DNA of 54,276 bases from Mesorhizobium escarrei (GTDB lineage: Bacteria > Pseudomonadota > Alphaproteobacteria > Rhizobiales > Rhizobiaceae), in assembly GCF_935825525.1 (NCBI RefSeq), contig NZ_CAKXZT010000118.1:1-54276 (forward strand), read 5' to 3'. Shown here one piece after another: positions 1 to 8,062 of this stretch. Position 1 is the stretch's first letter; every line of letters starts with the position of its first letter. The notes beneath the pieces are model-generated. The model made no database searches. It saw only the letters and a list, made by a program, of their open reading frames with translations, and was not told the DNA's origin. Both the position numbers and the translations under genes were made by a program.

Positions 1-370
1 CCCGCATCGAAAAACCTTCACCAATCCGGACCTCGCGTGTTGAGACATCAACGTCGCGTTGCCGTACCAAGCAGACCGTCGGCTTATCCAGAGCAGCATT
101 CGAGTCGAGTGGATCGCGCCCGTGACGTGGGTTAGGTGACGGCTCGCTCGCCGTGCTCTCCGGAACAGGCCGGGCAGATCAGCGCCCGCGGCTGGCAGGC
201 TGATGAAGGGATCTTCGCTCAAAGGTGCGATGGTTTCCAGCGTCATGGATCTGCGAGGCGATGGCCTGCATCACTGGCACAGCCGTGAACGGAATCCCAA
301 CTCAGCAGGCGACGGGGCTGGACCAGGAAACGCTCAGCGTGCTAGGATTGTTCATTCAGCAGGAAGCGAT
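1..370. other. No supported gene at left edge
   Basis: The first 370 bases hold several short open frames on both strands, including one on the minus strand that runs off the window edge from an ATG near 246. None has a recognisable motif or a convincing ribosome binding site. The stretch is probably the upstream region of the ankyrin gene plus unrecognised or decayed sequence. Confidence 0.4.
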
Positions 371-982
371 ATGCTCAGACCACTGTCTGCGGTGGCGTTC
401 TGGTTCGGATTGACGGCGACAGCCGCGATGGCCGGACCCCTTCATGATGCGGCGCAATCCGGGGATGAAACGGCACTCAAGGCCCTGCTCGATGGCGGCG
501 CGGCCATCGACGAGAAAAACCCAACCGGTGAGACAGCGCTGGTCGTAGCCTGCCTCGCCAGCCAGCCGGAAGCCGTCGCCTTGCTGATCAAACGCGGTGC
601 CGATGTTGTGGCAAGGAACAACCGCGGAATGACGGCTTTGCACGGCGCATCCTATGCGGGGTGCGCGGAATGTGTGCGGCAGCTGCTGGTGGCCGGGGCT
701 TCGCCTAGCGATGCCGAGAACCGCTTCAAGACGACGCCATTCATCGTCGCCGCCGAAGAAAACCATCCGGACATACTGGCGATGCTGCTGGCCGCCGGCG
801 CTGATGCGGAAGCAACCGAGCGGCACGGCTTCACCGCATTGACCCGGGCCGGATTCAAGGCGCGGAAGGAGACAATCGCCTTCCTGCTGGCGCGCGGCGG
901 CCGGTGCCAGCCGGCGAAGATAGCAGGTGGGTGGAGCGGGGAATGTCTGAAATTGGCGGCCGAATTGGCACGTGCACCCTGA
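371..982 (+). CDS. Secreted ankyrin-repeat protein
   Basis: A 203-residue protein with an N-terminal signal peptide (hydrophobic stretch ending in TAAMA-GPLHDAA) followed by about five ankyrin repeats; the pattern G-x-TAL/TPL with HPDILAMLLAAGAD and similar helices recurs from residue 25 to 185. The frame is open back to 203, but the ATG at 371 is chosen because AGGAAG precedes it and it opens directly into the signal peptide. Ankyrin repeats bind proteins, so an export-linked scaffold or protective role in the periplasm is inferred. It lies 25 bases upstream of a secreted YHS-domain gene on the same strand, probably co-transcribed. Confidence 0.8.
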   Translation: MLRPLSAVAFWFGLTATAAMAGPLHDAAQSGDETALKALLDGGAAIDEKNPTGETALVVACLASQPEAVALLIKRGADVVARNNRGMTALHGASYAGCAECVRQLLVAGASPSDAENRFKTTPFIVAAEENHPDILAMLLAAGADAEATERHGFTALTRAGFKARKETIAFLLARGGRCQPAKIAGGWSGECLKLAAELARAP

Positions 983-1007
983 GTTCGCAAACGAAAGGAC
1001 GAGTGAG

Positions 1008-1448
1008 ATGAAACACCTTGGATTGATTTGTCTCGGTATCTTTGCCGCATCGACCGTGCCGGCTGGGGCCGGCGAGGTCAACACCGGCTATTTCGGTAAT
1101 GTCGCCATCGAGGGCTACGACACTGTCGCCTATTTCACCGAAAAGCAGGCGGTGAAGGGCTCGGAGAAGTTCCAATCCGAATGGCTCGGCGCTACCTGGC
1201 AGTTCTCCAGCGACGAAAACCGGAAGAAGTTCGATGCCAGCCCAATGGACTACGCGCCGCAATATGGTGGCCTGTGCGCCGAGGGTGTTGGCTACAACGA
1301 GATGACGGTGAACATTGAACCGGAGGTCTGGCAGATTATCGACGGTAAGCTCTATATATCGGCTGGCGCCGCCTTCGAGGACCTCGCCACCAACCGACTC
1401 AAATCGGATGCCAACTGGCCGACAATACACGCCGAACTGCAGAAATAG
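1008..1448 (+). CDS. Secreted YHS-domain protein
   Basis: A 146-residue protein with a signal peptide (MKHLGLICLG ... AGAG) and a YHS domain: GYDTVAYF near residue 37, the WLGATWQFSS strand and the YGGLCAEGV cysteine loop near residue 88. YHS domains are small, often metal-associated modules; no enzymatic residues are visible. Start chosen at 1008 because AAAGGACGAG precedes it and the signal peptide begins there; the frame extends 12 codons further upstream without purpose. It follows the ankyrin gene closely and ends convergently 7 bases from the adenylate cyclase gene. Confidence 0.85.
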   Translation: MKHLGLICLGIFAASTVPAGAGEVNTGYFGNVAIEGYDTVAYFTEKQAVKGSEKFQSEWLGATWQFSSDENRKKFDASPMDYAPQYGGLCAEGVGYNEMTVNIEPEVWQIIDGKLYISAGAAFEDLATNRLKSDANWPTIHAELQK

Positions 1449-1455
1449 ATTTGCG

Positions 1456-3675
1456 CTATTTGACGGAGAAAAAGCGAAGCGTGTCGGGCAGAACCAGCGC
1501 GTAGTCCAGGCCGGCGCTCTTGTCCGCATAGACCGCGCCGCATTGCCAGTGACCGCGGAAGCTCGCCTCGAACTGCAGGCAGAGCTGGTCGTTCTCAATT
1601 CGCGCCAGCCCGGTCAGAAAGGTGTTGGCGCCGCGATAGGCGGCCCGGAAGTCTTTGGTGACCTGCAGAAAGAAAGGCGCCGTTTCGCCGCGTTTGAACG
1701 TGGTGATCCCCTGCCAGCCACGTCCAACGGTGAGAGTGGCCAAGGCCTCGCCGCGAATGCGAGCTTGCTCATTCCCCCGATAGTCGAGTGGCCATTCGGG
1801 AATGCCGGCCTTGGCTAATAAGGAGAGATAGCGTGCGAGATCGGATGGATTGCGGAACAAGCCGGTGTAAAGGTTGCGAAAGGCGGCAAGGTTGGCGAAT
1901 GGATAGTTCGTCAAGAAGTCAGAGAGCTTGTGCGCCTCGCCAGTTTGGCCGAGCGCGGCATAGCAGGCGGCCAGATATTCCCGCGTGCTTTCCGAGGCCG
2001 GAAAGGCGGCGGCCACAGTCTCGAGCTCGGTCCGCGCCAGCTCGTATTTCCCGGCCAGCGTGTGCACGATGCCCGCAACCTGAAGGAACCCGGGTTGCGG
2101 TTTCGGGTTCAGGCGCATGGCCTGGGCAATGGCGCTCACCGCTTCGTCCAACTCGCCGGAATAGGCCAGCACCAAGGCGAGGTTCGCCTTGGCCTCGGCT
2201 TCGCCGGGATTGAGCGCCGCCGCGCGCCGCACCGAGGCGATGGCGTCGTCGTGGCGGCCGTCAGCCAACTGAAAGACTGCGAGCGCCGCGAAGGCGCGGG
2301 CATTGTTGGGATCGAGCTCCAGCGCCTTGCCGGCGGCCTCGTAGGCCCGCTTGCGGGCGACCGTTGCGGACAGAACCTGATCCGACACGGTCAGCCAGAT
2401 CTGGGCCGACGTCCGCGCATAGCCGGCATAGGCATCGGCGAAGGAGGGGTCGAGCGCGATCGCCTTGTCGTAGGCGGCCAAGGCCCGGCCCTGCGTCGTG
2501 GCATCGACGACATAATAGCTCTGCGCTTCGGCGCGCAGGTACCAATCGTAGGCCTCGAGGTTGGCGGTCGGAATGCGCTTCAGCTCGGCCGCTTCCGCGG
2601 AGGTGAGCTCCACCGCAAGCGCTCCCACGATCTCGTTGATCACCTCGTCCTGCACGGTGAAGATGTCCGAGAGGCGCCTGTCGAACTGTTTGGCCCAGAT
2701 TTGCTGGGCGGTCTCGGCTTCCACCAGGTTGGCGCTGATGCGCAAACGGTCCTGGGACTTGCGCACGCTGCCTTCGAGGACGTAGCGAACGCCCAAGTCG
2801 CGGGCGACCGTCTGGGGGCTGACGGTCTTTCCCTTGTAGGGCAGCACCGAGCCGCGGGCGATGACGAACAGGCCGGAAAGGCCGGTGAGTTGGGTGATGA
2901 GACCGTCGCTCAGGCCGTCGGCGAAGTAGTCCTGCTCGGAATCGCCGCTGACATTGGCGAAGGGCAGGATGGCGATCGACCGCTTGCCGGCGCCGGCTGG
3001 ATCGGTGGTGGTATCAGGTCGCGGCGCGCCGCTCAGCCAGAAGGCCGCGACCGCCAACCCGACGAACACGAGCAGCGCGGCGGCGATTGCCGGTAGGGCG
3101 AACTTCGGCTTGCGACCTGGGGCCGCTCGGGTGCCGGCCTCCACGCCGTCAAGCGCCACCCGGAAGGCGCGGATCGGCCGGGCGATGTTCTTGACCTCGA
3201 TTTCGCCCATGTCGACGAACCTGACAGGCAAGCGATCGCGCACCTCGTTGCGCACGGAACGATGCACGCAGATGCCGCCGGGCTCCGCCAGCGCCTGCAG
3301 GCGCGCGGCTACATTGACGCCGTCGCCGAACACATCACCACGATCGGCGATGACGTCGCCCAGGTGCACGCCGATGCGAAACGCGAGCTTGCGGGCACCG
3401 GGGCTGGCCGCGGCGCGCGCCGCCATATCGCCTTGGATGGCGAGCGCGCAGCGCATCGCCTCCACTACGCTGGGAAATTCGGCGAGGAAGCCATCGCCCA
3501 TGCGCTTGAATATGCGCCCCTGGTGCTGCGCCGTTTGGGGAGACAGAACCTCCTCGTCCACGGCCCTGAGGTCTCGCAGAGTTCCTTCCTCGTCCTCCCC
3601 CATCAGCCGCGAATAGCCGGCGATGTCGGCGGCTAGGATCGCGGCGAGCCGCCGTTCCAATTTGTCTTCGGCCAT
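1456..3675 (-). CDS. Class III adenylate cyclase with TolB-like and TPR domains
   Basis: A 739-residue protein. Residues 1-175 are a class III nucleotide cyclase domain: the two metal-binding aspartates are visible at about D17 (AADIAGYSRLM) and D61 (MGDGF), and the transition-state pair N121/R125 lies in GDGVNVAAR. One membrane helix follows (about 192-215), then a TolB-like region (SIAILPFANVSGD, about 233-350) and several TPRs (about 390-600). Cytoplasmic cyclase fused to an extracytoplasmic repeat region is a layout multiplied in Mesorhizobium and relatives. All key residues are present, so cAMP synthesis is expected; the signal sensed is unknown. Monocistronic, convergent with the YHS gene. 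Confidence 0.9.
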   Translation of the reverse strand: MAEDKLERRLAAILAADIAGYSRLMGEDEEGTLRDLRAVDEEVLSPQTAQHQGRIFKRMGDGFLAEFPSVVEAMRCALAIQGDMAARAAASPGARKLAFRIGVHLGDVIADRGDVFGDGVNVAARLQALAEPGGICVHRSVRNEVRDRLPVRFVDMGEIEVKNIARPIRAFRVALDGVEAGTRAAPGRKPKFALPAIAAALLVFVGLAVAAFWLSGAPRPDTTTDPAGAGKRSIAILPFANVSGDSEQDYFADGLSDGLITQLTGLSGLFVIARGSVLPYKGKTVSPQTVARDLGVRYVLEGSVRKSQDRLRISANLVEAETAQQIWAKQFDRRLSDIFTVQDEVINEIVGALAVELTSAEAAELKRIPTANLEAYDWYLRAEAQSYYVVDATTQGRALAAYDKAIALDPSFADAYAGYARTSAQIWLTVSDQVLSATVARKRAYEAAGKALELDPNNARAFAALAVFQLADGRHDDAIASVRRAAALNPGEAEAKANLALVLAYSGELDEAVSAIAQAMRLNPKPQPGFLQVAGIVHTLAGKYELARTELETVAAAFPASESTREYLAACYAALGQTGEAHKLSDFLTNYPFANLAAFRNLYTGLFRNPSDLARYLSLLAKAGIPEWPLDYRGNEQARIRGEALATLTVGRGWQGITTFKRGETAPFFLQVTKDFRAAYRGANTFLTGLARIENDQLCLQFEASFRGHWQCGAVYADKSAGLDYALVLPDTLRFFSVK

Positions 3676-4191
3676 TGCGATGGACGTTCGAGAGTTTCTG
3701 CCGATTTTTCGCTACACTTGCGGCGAACGCTGCGTCATTCCGGTATTTACCATGACAGCCCATCCAAAGCCATTTCCATCCCCAGCAGTCTCGAATGGGT
3801 TCCGTTATCGGCCATCAGCAACACGATCACCAGTTTTCTACCTGAAGCCAACGCGACCGCCCTTTTCTCGGCTCGTTCGCGAAGTACTCTTCCATCCGCC
3901 TTCCGGCCGAACTCGACCGCATGTTACAAGACGGGTAACTGGTCAATGGGTAGGCCGGCTCCCGCAGACCTCCATTACCAAACTGCCGTCAGCGATCTCG
4001 TAATAGCGACCAGTTCAGCACCGCCTCAAAATCATCGCGGCAACTTGAACGTCGCCCTTACAGGCGAAATCGTCCGTTCGGCAGTCACCCAATCAATGAC
4101 AAGTCATGGCGCAAGGCAGTCATTAACGAGGAACCGCGTCGCCCGCTCGCCATCCCTTGTCATCCCCGCATTCTTCCCCTAATCTCCTTCT

Positions 4192-4207
4192 GAGAAAACC
4201 TTTTCCC
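4192..4207. promoter_or_regulatory. Candidate LacI-family operator, distal copy
   Basis: GAGAAAACCTTTTCCC is an imperfect version of the perfect palindrome found 68 bases downstream (centre to centre). The pair upstream of a LacI-family gene suggests cooperative or looping autoregulation. The assignment is inference from symmetry, position and the usual CG/GC-centred LacI-family sites. Confidence 0.6.
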
Positions 4208-4259
4208 AAACCACCCCGCGCTCGCTGGCTCCACCACCCAGCACCTCGCAGGACCATAA

Positions 4260-4275
4260 GAGAAAAGCTTTTCTC
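4260..4275. promoter_or_regulatory. Candidate LacI-family operator, perfect palindrome
   Basis: GAGAAAAGCTTTTCTC is a perfect 16-base palindrome ending 25 bases before the chosen LacI-family start codon and just before its Shine-Dalgarno GGGAGG. LacI-family repressors typically bind such central-GC palindromes, so autoregulation, and control of the sugar operon read from here, is likely. Confidence 0.75.
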
Positions 4276-4300
4276 AAACGGGAGGATCGATATTCAAATC

Positions 4301-5362
4301 ATGGCGTCCGACACCCAGCCAACGCCAGTCTCCGCCAAGACCCCAGTCACCCTGCGTGAGGTGGCAACCCTTGCCGGTGTCAGCGTCGCCACGGCCTCAA
4401 AAGCGCTCAACGGGCAGGGGCGGATGACCGCCGAGACGCGCGAGCGTATTCGCGAGACGGCGCAGCGGCTCGGCTTTCGGCCGAACAGCCTGGCGCAGAG
4501 CCTGTTGCGCCGGCGCAGCTTTACCGTCGGTCTGTTGACCAACGATACCTATGGCCGCTTTTCGCTGCCGGTCATGTCGGGCATTTCGGATGCGCTGGTC
4601 GACAAGGGCGTCTCGGTGTTTCTGTGCAATGTCGAGGACGACCAGCGCCTCGGCCAGCTGCATGTCGATGCTATGCTCGACAAGCGCGTCGACGGCATCA
4701 TCGCCACCGGCAAGCGCATCGACCGCCATCTGCCGGTCGATCTCGCCAATCTGCGCATTCCCGTGATCTACGCCTTCACCCAGCCCGATCCCGGCGCCAT
4801 CGCCTTTGTCTCTGACGACGCCGGCGGCGCGCGCCTGGCGGTCGAGCATTTTTGCCGGCTTGGACGGTGCCGCATCGCCCATGTCACCGGGCCGGCGAGT
4901 TTTGCGGTGGTGCACGCGCGGGCCCAGGCCTATCGTGACGTGCTAACCGAGAAAGGCCTGCCGGTCATGGTACCATTGCTCGGATCGTGGTCGGAAGCGT
5001 GGGGTCACGAGGCGGTGAAGCAACTCTTCGACGGCAAGCTGTCGAAGAGCGGCGGCGAAAAGCCCGATGCCGTGTTTTGCGGCAACGACCAGATCGCGCG
5101 CGGCGTCATCGACGCGCTGCGCGAGCGTGGGCTTGATGTGCCCGACGACGTCGGCGTCATAGGTTTCGACAATTGGCAGATCGTGGCCGAGGCGACCCGC
5201 CCGCCGCTGACCTCGGTCGACATGAATCTGGCGGCACTGGGGCGCGAGGCCGGCCTTACCTTGCTTTCGCTCGTCGGCGGCGAACCCGCCCAGCCGGGCA
5301 TCCGAAAACTGCCGTGCCGGCTGGTGGTGCGTCAGTCATGCGGCCGTCCGCCGGGCGGTTGA
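4301..5362 (+). CDS. LacI-family transcriptional regulator
   Basis: A 353-residue regulator: an N-terminal helix-turn-helix plus hinge (VTLREVATLAGVSVATASKA, about residues 13-60) and a periplasmic-binding-protein-like sensor domain (NDTYGRFSLPVMSGI onwards, with FCGNDQIARGVIDALRERG and GVIGFDNW typical of the family). The frame is open upstream, but ATG 4301 is preceded by GGGAGG and is right for the domain. It heads a co-directional set of sugar transport and GH127 genes, so its effector is probably a sugar derived from L-arabinofuranosides. Two palindromic operators lie upstream. Confidence 0.92.
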   Translation: MASDTQPTPVSAKTPVTLREVATLAGVSVATASKALNGQGRMTAETRERIRETAQRLGFRPNSLAQSLLRRRSFTVGLLTNDTYGRFSLPVMSGISDALVDKGVSVFLCNVEDDQRLGQLHVDAMLDKRVDGIIATGKRIDRHLPVDLANLRIPVIYAFTQPDPGAIAFVSDDAGGARLAVEHFCRLGRCRIAHVTGPASFAVVHARAQAYRDVLTEKGLPVMVPLLGSWSEAWGHEAVKQLFDGKLSKSGGEKPDAVFCGNDQIARGVIDALRERGLDVPDDVGVIGFDNWQIVAEATRPPLTSVDMNLAALGREAGLTLLSLVGGEPAQPGIRKLPCRLVVRQSCGRPPGG

Positions 5363-5366
5363 GCCA

Positions 5367-5415
5367 ATGCATGTTGCCCAAAAGTGCGCAGCGGTTTTGG
5401 GACGACGACATGCAT
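5367..5415. repeat. REP-like palindromic repeat, copy A
   Basis: An imperfect palindrome bounded by ATGCATGT (5367-5374) and ACATGCAT (5408-5415), with the core AAAAGTGCGCAGCGGTTTTG. The core recurs at 50428-50476 and, interrupted, at 35078-35150. It sits just after the LacI stop codon and before the binding-protein gene. Similar short palindromes are scattered through rhizobial genomes. Confidence 0.8.
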
Positions 5416-5476
5416 CAAAGCGAAAGGCCGCTGCGCAGGGAGCGCGGCCGCAGGAAAGAACTATGAGGAGAAAAAC

Positions 5477-6733
5477 ATGAGGAGGAGAACCATGAAGACC
5501 ATGATTGCCGGGTTCGCGCTTGCCGCGAGCCTGTTTGCCTTCCCAGCCGCTGCCGCCGAGACCGCCAACATCTGGGTCCGCGCCGACGGCTCGAACTTCA
5601 TGCCGCGCATCGTCGATGCCTTCAACAAGGGACATGAGAACCAGATCAAGCTGGACATCATCCCCAATGCCGAGATCATCCCGAAATATGGCGCTGCCGC
5701 TGCCGGCGGCACAGCACCCGATGCGCTGTCGCTCGACCTGATCTACACGCCATCCTTCGCGGCCGCCGGCCAGTTGGAAGACATCACCGACTGGGCGACA
5801 TCCCTGCCTTATTTCAACAGCCTGTCGCCGGCGCACGTCAAGACCGGCACCTACAAGGGCCGCATCTACGGGCTGCCGTTCTCCGCCGATAGTTCGGTGC
5901 TGATCTGGAACAAAAAACTGTTCAAGCAGGCCGGCCTCGACCCTGAAAAAGGCCCGACTAACTGGGCCGAGATCGAAGCCTATGCCGAAAAGGTCAATGC
6001 GCTTGGCGGCGACACCAAGGGCTTCTATTTCTCCGGCAATTGCGGCGGCTGCAACATCTTCACCTTCACGCCGCTGATCTGGGCCTCGGGCGGCGACATC
6101 CTCACCGAGGACGGCTCGAAGGCGACGCTCGACAGCCCGCAGCTGCGCGGCGCCATCGACCTCTACCGCTCGATGGTCAAGAAAGATCTGGTGCCGGCCG
6201 GCGCGCAGACCGACACCGGCTCCAACTTCTTTGCGGCGTTTGCCGCCGGCAACATCGGCATCTCGCCGTCCGGGGCCTTTGCCATCGGCGCGCTGAACAC
6301 CCAATATCCCGATATCGACTACGGCGTCACCTTCCTGCCTGGCAAGGATGGCGGCTGGTCGTCCTTTGCCGGCGGCGACAATTTCGTCGTCACCAAGGGC
6401 ACCACGAAAATCGCGGTAGTCAAGGAGTTCCTCGATTTCGCCTATTCGCCCGAGGGCCAGACCATCCTGGCCAAGTACGGCAGCTTGCCGGTGCGCGGCG
6501 ACATCGCCAATGAGGCCCTAAAAGACCTCGACCCGCGCTACAAGATCGCCGCCGAGGCCATGGCCAAGGGCCGCACGCCCTATTCGGTGGTGTTCAATGA
6601 CCTGATCAACTCCGCCAACGGTCCGTGGAACCAGATGATCAACGAGGTCTTCTTCGGCGAGGACGTCAATGGCGCCATCGCCAATGCGCAGGAAACCATG
6701 CAGTCGATCATCGACTCGGCGCCGCAGCAGTAA
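5477..6733 (+). CDS. Sugar ABC transporter substrate-binding protein (family 1)
   Basis: A 418-residue exported solute-binding protein: a basic n-region and hydrophobic core ending AFPAAAAE form the signal peptide, and the mature part has family-1 features (AGQLEDITDW, YGLPFSADSSVLIWNKKLF, FAAGNIGISPSGAFAIG). Two start codons are each served by a Shine-Dalgarno: ATG 5477 behind GAGGAG with 6-base spacing, and ATG 5492 behind GGAGGAG with 4-base spacing; 5477 is chosen narrowly. Together with two downstream permeases it should import an oligosaccharide or furanoside destined for the GH127 enzyme. A 400-base repeat block separates it from the permease genes. Confidence 0.9.
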   Translation: MRRRTMKTMIAGFALAASLFAFPAAAAETANIWVRADGSNFMPRIVDAFNKGHENQIKLDIIPNAEIIPKYGAAAAGGTAPDALSLDLIYTPSFAAAGQLEDITDWATSLPYFNSLSPAHVKTGTYKGRIYGLPFSADSSVLIWNKKLFKQAGLDPEKGPTNWAEIEAYAEKVNALGGDTKGFYFSGNCGGCNIFTFTPLIWASGGDILTEDGSKATLDSPQLRGAIDLYRSMVKKDLVPAGAQTDTGSNFFAAFAAGNIGISPSGAFAIGALNTQYPDIDYGVTFLPGKDGGWSSFAGGDNFVVTKGTTKIAVVKEFLDFAYSPEGQTILAKYGSLPVRGDIANEALKDLDPRYKIAAEAMAKGRTPYSVVFNDLINSANGPWNQMINEVFFGEDVNGAIANAQETMQSIIDSAPQQ

Positions 6734-6743
6734 GCGCCGGCTT

Positions 6744-6903
6744 ACCTCCCCCTTGAGGGCCCTTGAGGGCCCTTGAGGGGAGGTCGTACCGCAGGTCCGG
6801 GTGGGGTCGTCTCGGCAGTGCTCGACGTTCTTTTTTCGTCGGCGCGCGTCAGAGGCGACCCCACCCCCGGCCTTCGGCCGGACCTCCCCTCGAGGGGGAG
6901 GGG
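6744..6903. repeat. Nested inverted-repeat element, type 1
   Basis: Arms rich in CCTCCCC...TTGAGG and the complementary GACCTCCCCTCGAGGGGGAGGG, with inner arms GGGTGGGGTCG/CGACCCCACCC, can fold into one long hairpin. The left arm carries a 10-base unit repeated three times (CCTTGAGGGC, 6751-6780). It lies between the binding-protein stop codon and the first permease; the left edge of a similar element is at the window end (54240). Confidence 0.75.
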
Positions 6904-6937
6904 GACGTAGCGCTAACAGCAAGGCTATCGTATTGAG

Positions 6938-7097
6938 AAAAGACCCCCTCATCCGGCCGCTTCGCGGCCACCTTCTCCCCGCCGGGGAGAAGAGGCTGGC
7001 GTCAACGCTGGCGACCTCCTCTCCACCCGGGGAGAGGTCGGATTGCCCCGAATTGCGTTTTGCAATTCGGTTGGCAATCCGGGTGAGGGGGTCTTTT
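6938..7097. repeat. Nested inverted-repeat element, type 2
   Basis: Perfect 14-base outer arms, AAAAGACCCCCTCA (6938-6951) and TGAGGGGGTCTTTT (7084-7097), enclose further hairpins such as GGCCGC-TTC-GCGGCC, CTTCTCCCC/GGGGAGAAG and GAATTGC/GCAATTC. This is the layout of rhizobial intergenic mosaic-type elements. It ends 38 bases before the first permease start and could stabilise the upstream transcript or dampen read-through. Confidence 0.8.
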
Positions 7098-7135
7098 CCC
7101 GTTGCGGTTGCCCTGAACCCAGTGAGCGGCCAGCT

Positions 7136-8062
7136 ATGACCACCATCGCAGCAACCTCCGCACCCGCCCGCCGCCGCAAACTGGTCGGCGCCGGCCGCCG
7201 GCAGTGGATCGGCCTGCTTTATGTCGCACCGGCCGTTGCCCTGGTCGTCGTCTTCTTCATCATCCCGCTTTGCATGACGGCGTGGATGTCGCTGCACAAC
7301 TGGCCGCTGATGGGCGCGCACTCGTTCATTGGCCTCGACAATTACTGGGCGATCCTGCGCGATACCAGGTTCTGGAACGCGCTCAAATTCACCGGCTACT
7401 ATACGGTGATCGTCACCATCGCGATCTTCGTCGTCGCCTTCCCGCTGGCACTGTTCATCGAAAGGCCGCGGCCGCTGACCGGCTTCTACCGGACGTCGTT
7501 CTTCATGCCGGCCGTCATCGGTTTCGCCTCGGCCAGCCTGCTGTGGTCGTGGCTGCTCAATGTCGATTCCGGCCTGTTCAGCCCGGCCGCCTTCGAGCTC
7601 GGCCTGACCGAGAAGAAGGTCAATCTGCTGGCGACGTTCCAGCCGGCGTTCTGGTCGATCATCGCCATGGTCGTCTGGAAGGTGGCGGGTTTTACCATGA
7701 TCATCCTGATGACCGGCCTGCAATCGATACCGCCGGATCTGCAGGAGGCGGCGATGATCGACGGGGCAGGGCCGCTGGCGCGGTTTCGCGCCATCACCCT
7801 GCCGCTGATGCGCCGCACTTTGGCGCTGGCGCTGATCCTGTCGGTTGCCGGCTCGGTGCTCGCCTTCGACCAGTTCTACATCATCCTGCGCGGCGGGCCG
7901 CGCAACCAGACGCTGACCGCCGTCTACTGGATTTTCAATCAGTCGTTTGTGTCGTTCAAGCTCGGCTATGGCGCCGCACTGTCGATGGTCCTGCTGGTCA
8001 TCCTGGTCGCGCTCAGCCTGATCCAGCTGCGGCTGCTGCGCCAACCTGAGGGCGTTGAATGA
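7136..8062 (+). CDS. Sugar ABC transporter permease (MalF-like)
   Basis: A 308-residue inner-membrane permease of the binding-protein-dependent family with six hydrophobic helices starting at IGLLYVAPAVALVVVFFII. The cytoplasmic EAA loop is visible as EAAMIDGAGPLARFRAITLPL, the contact point for the ATPase. The frame is open into the upstream repeat, so the ATG at 7136 was chosen because the family N-terminus begins there; its Shine-Dalgarno is weak (GAGCGG). Its stop overlaps the start of the second permease (ATGA), showing translational coupling. Confidence 0.92.
   Translation: MTTIAATSAPARRRKLVGAGRRQWIGLLYVAPAVALVVVFFIIPLCMTAWMSLHNWPLMGAHSFIGLDNYWAILRDTRFWNALKFTGYYTVIVTIAIFVVAFPLALFIERPRPLTGFYRTSFFMPAVIGFASASLLWSWLLNVDSGLFSPAAFELGLTEKKVNLLATFQPAFWSIIAMVVWKVAGFTMIILMTGLQSIPPDLQEAAMIDGAGPLARFRAITLPLMRRTLALALILSVAGSVLAFDQFYIILRGGPRNQTLTAVYWIFNQSFVSFKLGYGAALSMVLLVILVALSLIQLRLLRQPEGVE

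Larger units (their letters stand above)
3676..4300. other. Long intergenic region upstream of the LacI gene
   Basis: About 620 bases separate the start of the cyclase gene from the LacI-family gene. Open frames here have no recognisable content and no codon pattern like that of their neighbours. The right end carries the two GAGAAAA-type palindromes listed separately; the remainder presumably holds the two divergent promoters. I see nothing else supportable. Confidence 0.5.

Noticed and set aside
203..370. N-terminal extension of the ankyrin open frame
   Set aside because: It has no Shine-Dalgarno, no recognisable domain, and would bury the signal peptide that begins at 371.
1930..3096. 388-residue open frame antisense to the adenylate cyclase
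   Set aside because: A shadow frame caused by GC-rich codon positions; the cyclase on the other strand has complete domains.
3718..4182. 155-residue open frame upstream of the LacI gene
   Set aside because: Low-complexity composition, no family pattern, no ribosome binding site; likely chance.
6938..7097. Insertion sequence or CRISPR-like array
   Set aside because: No transposase, no target duplication and no regularly spaced repeats with unique spacers; structure fits an intergenic mosaic element.
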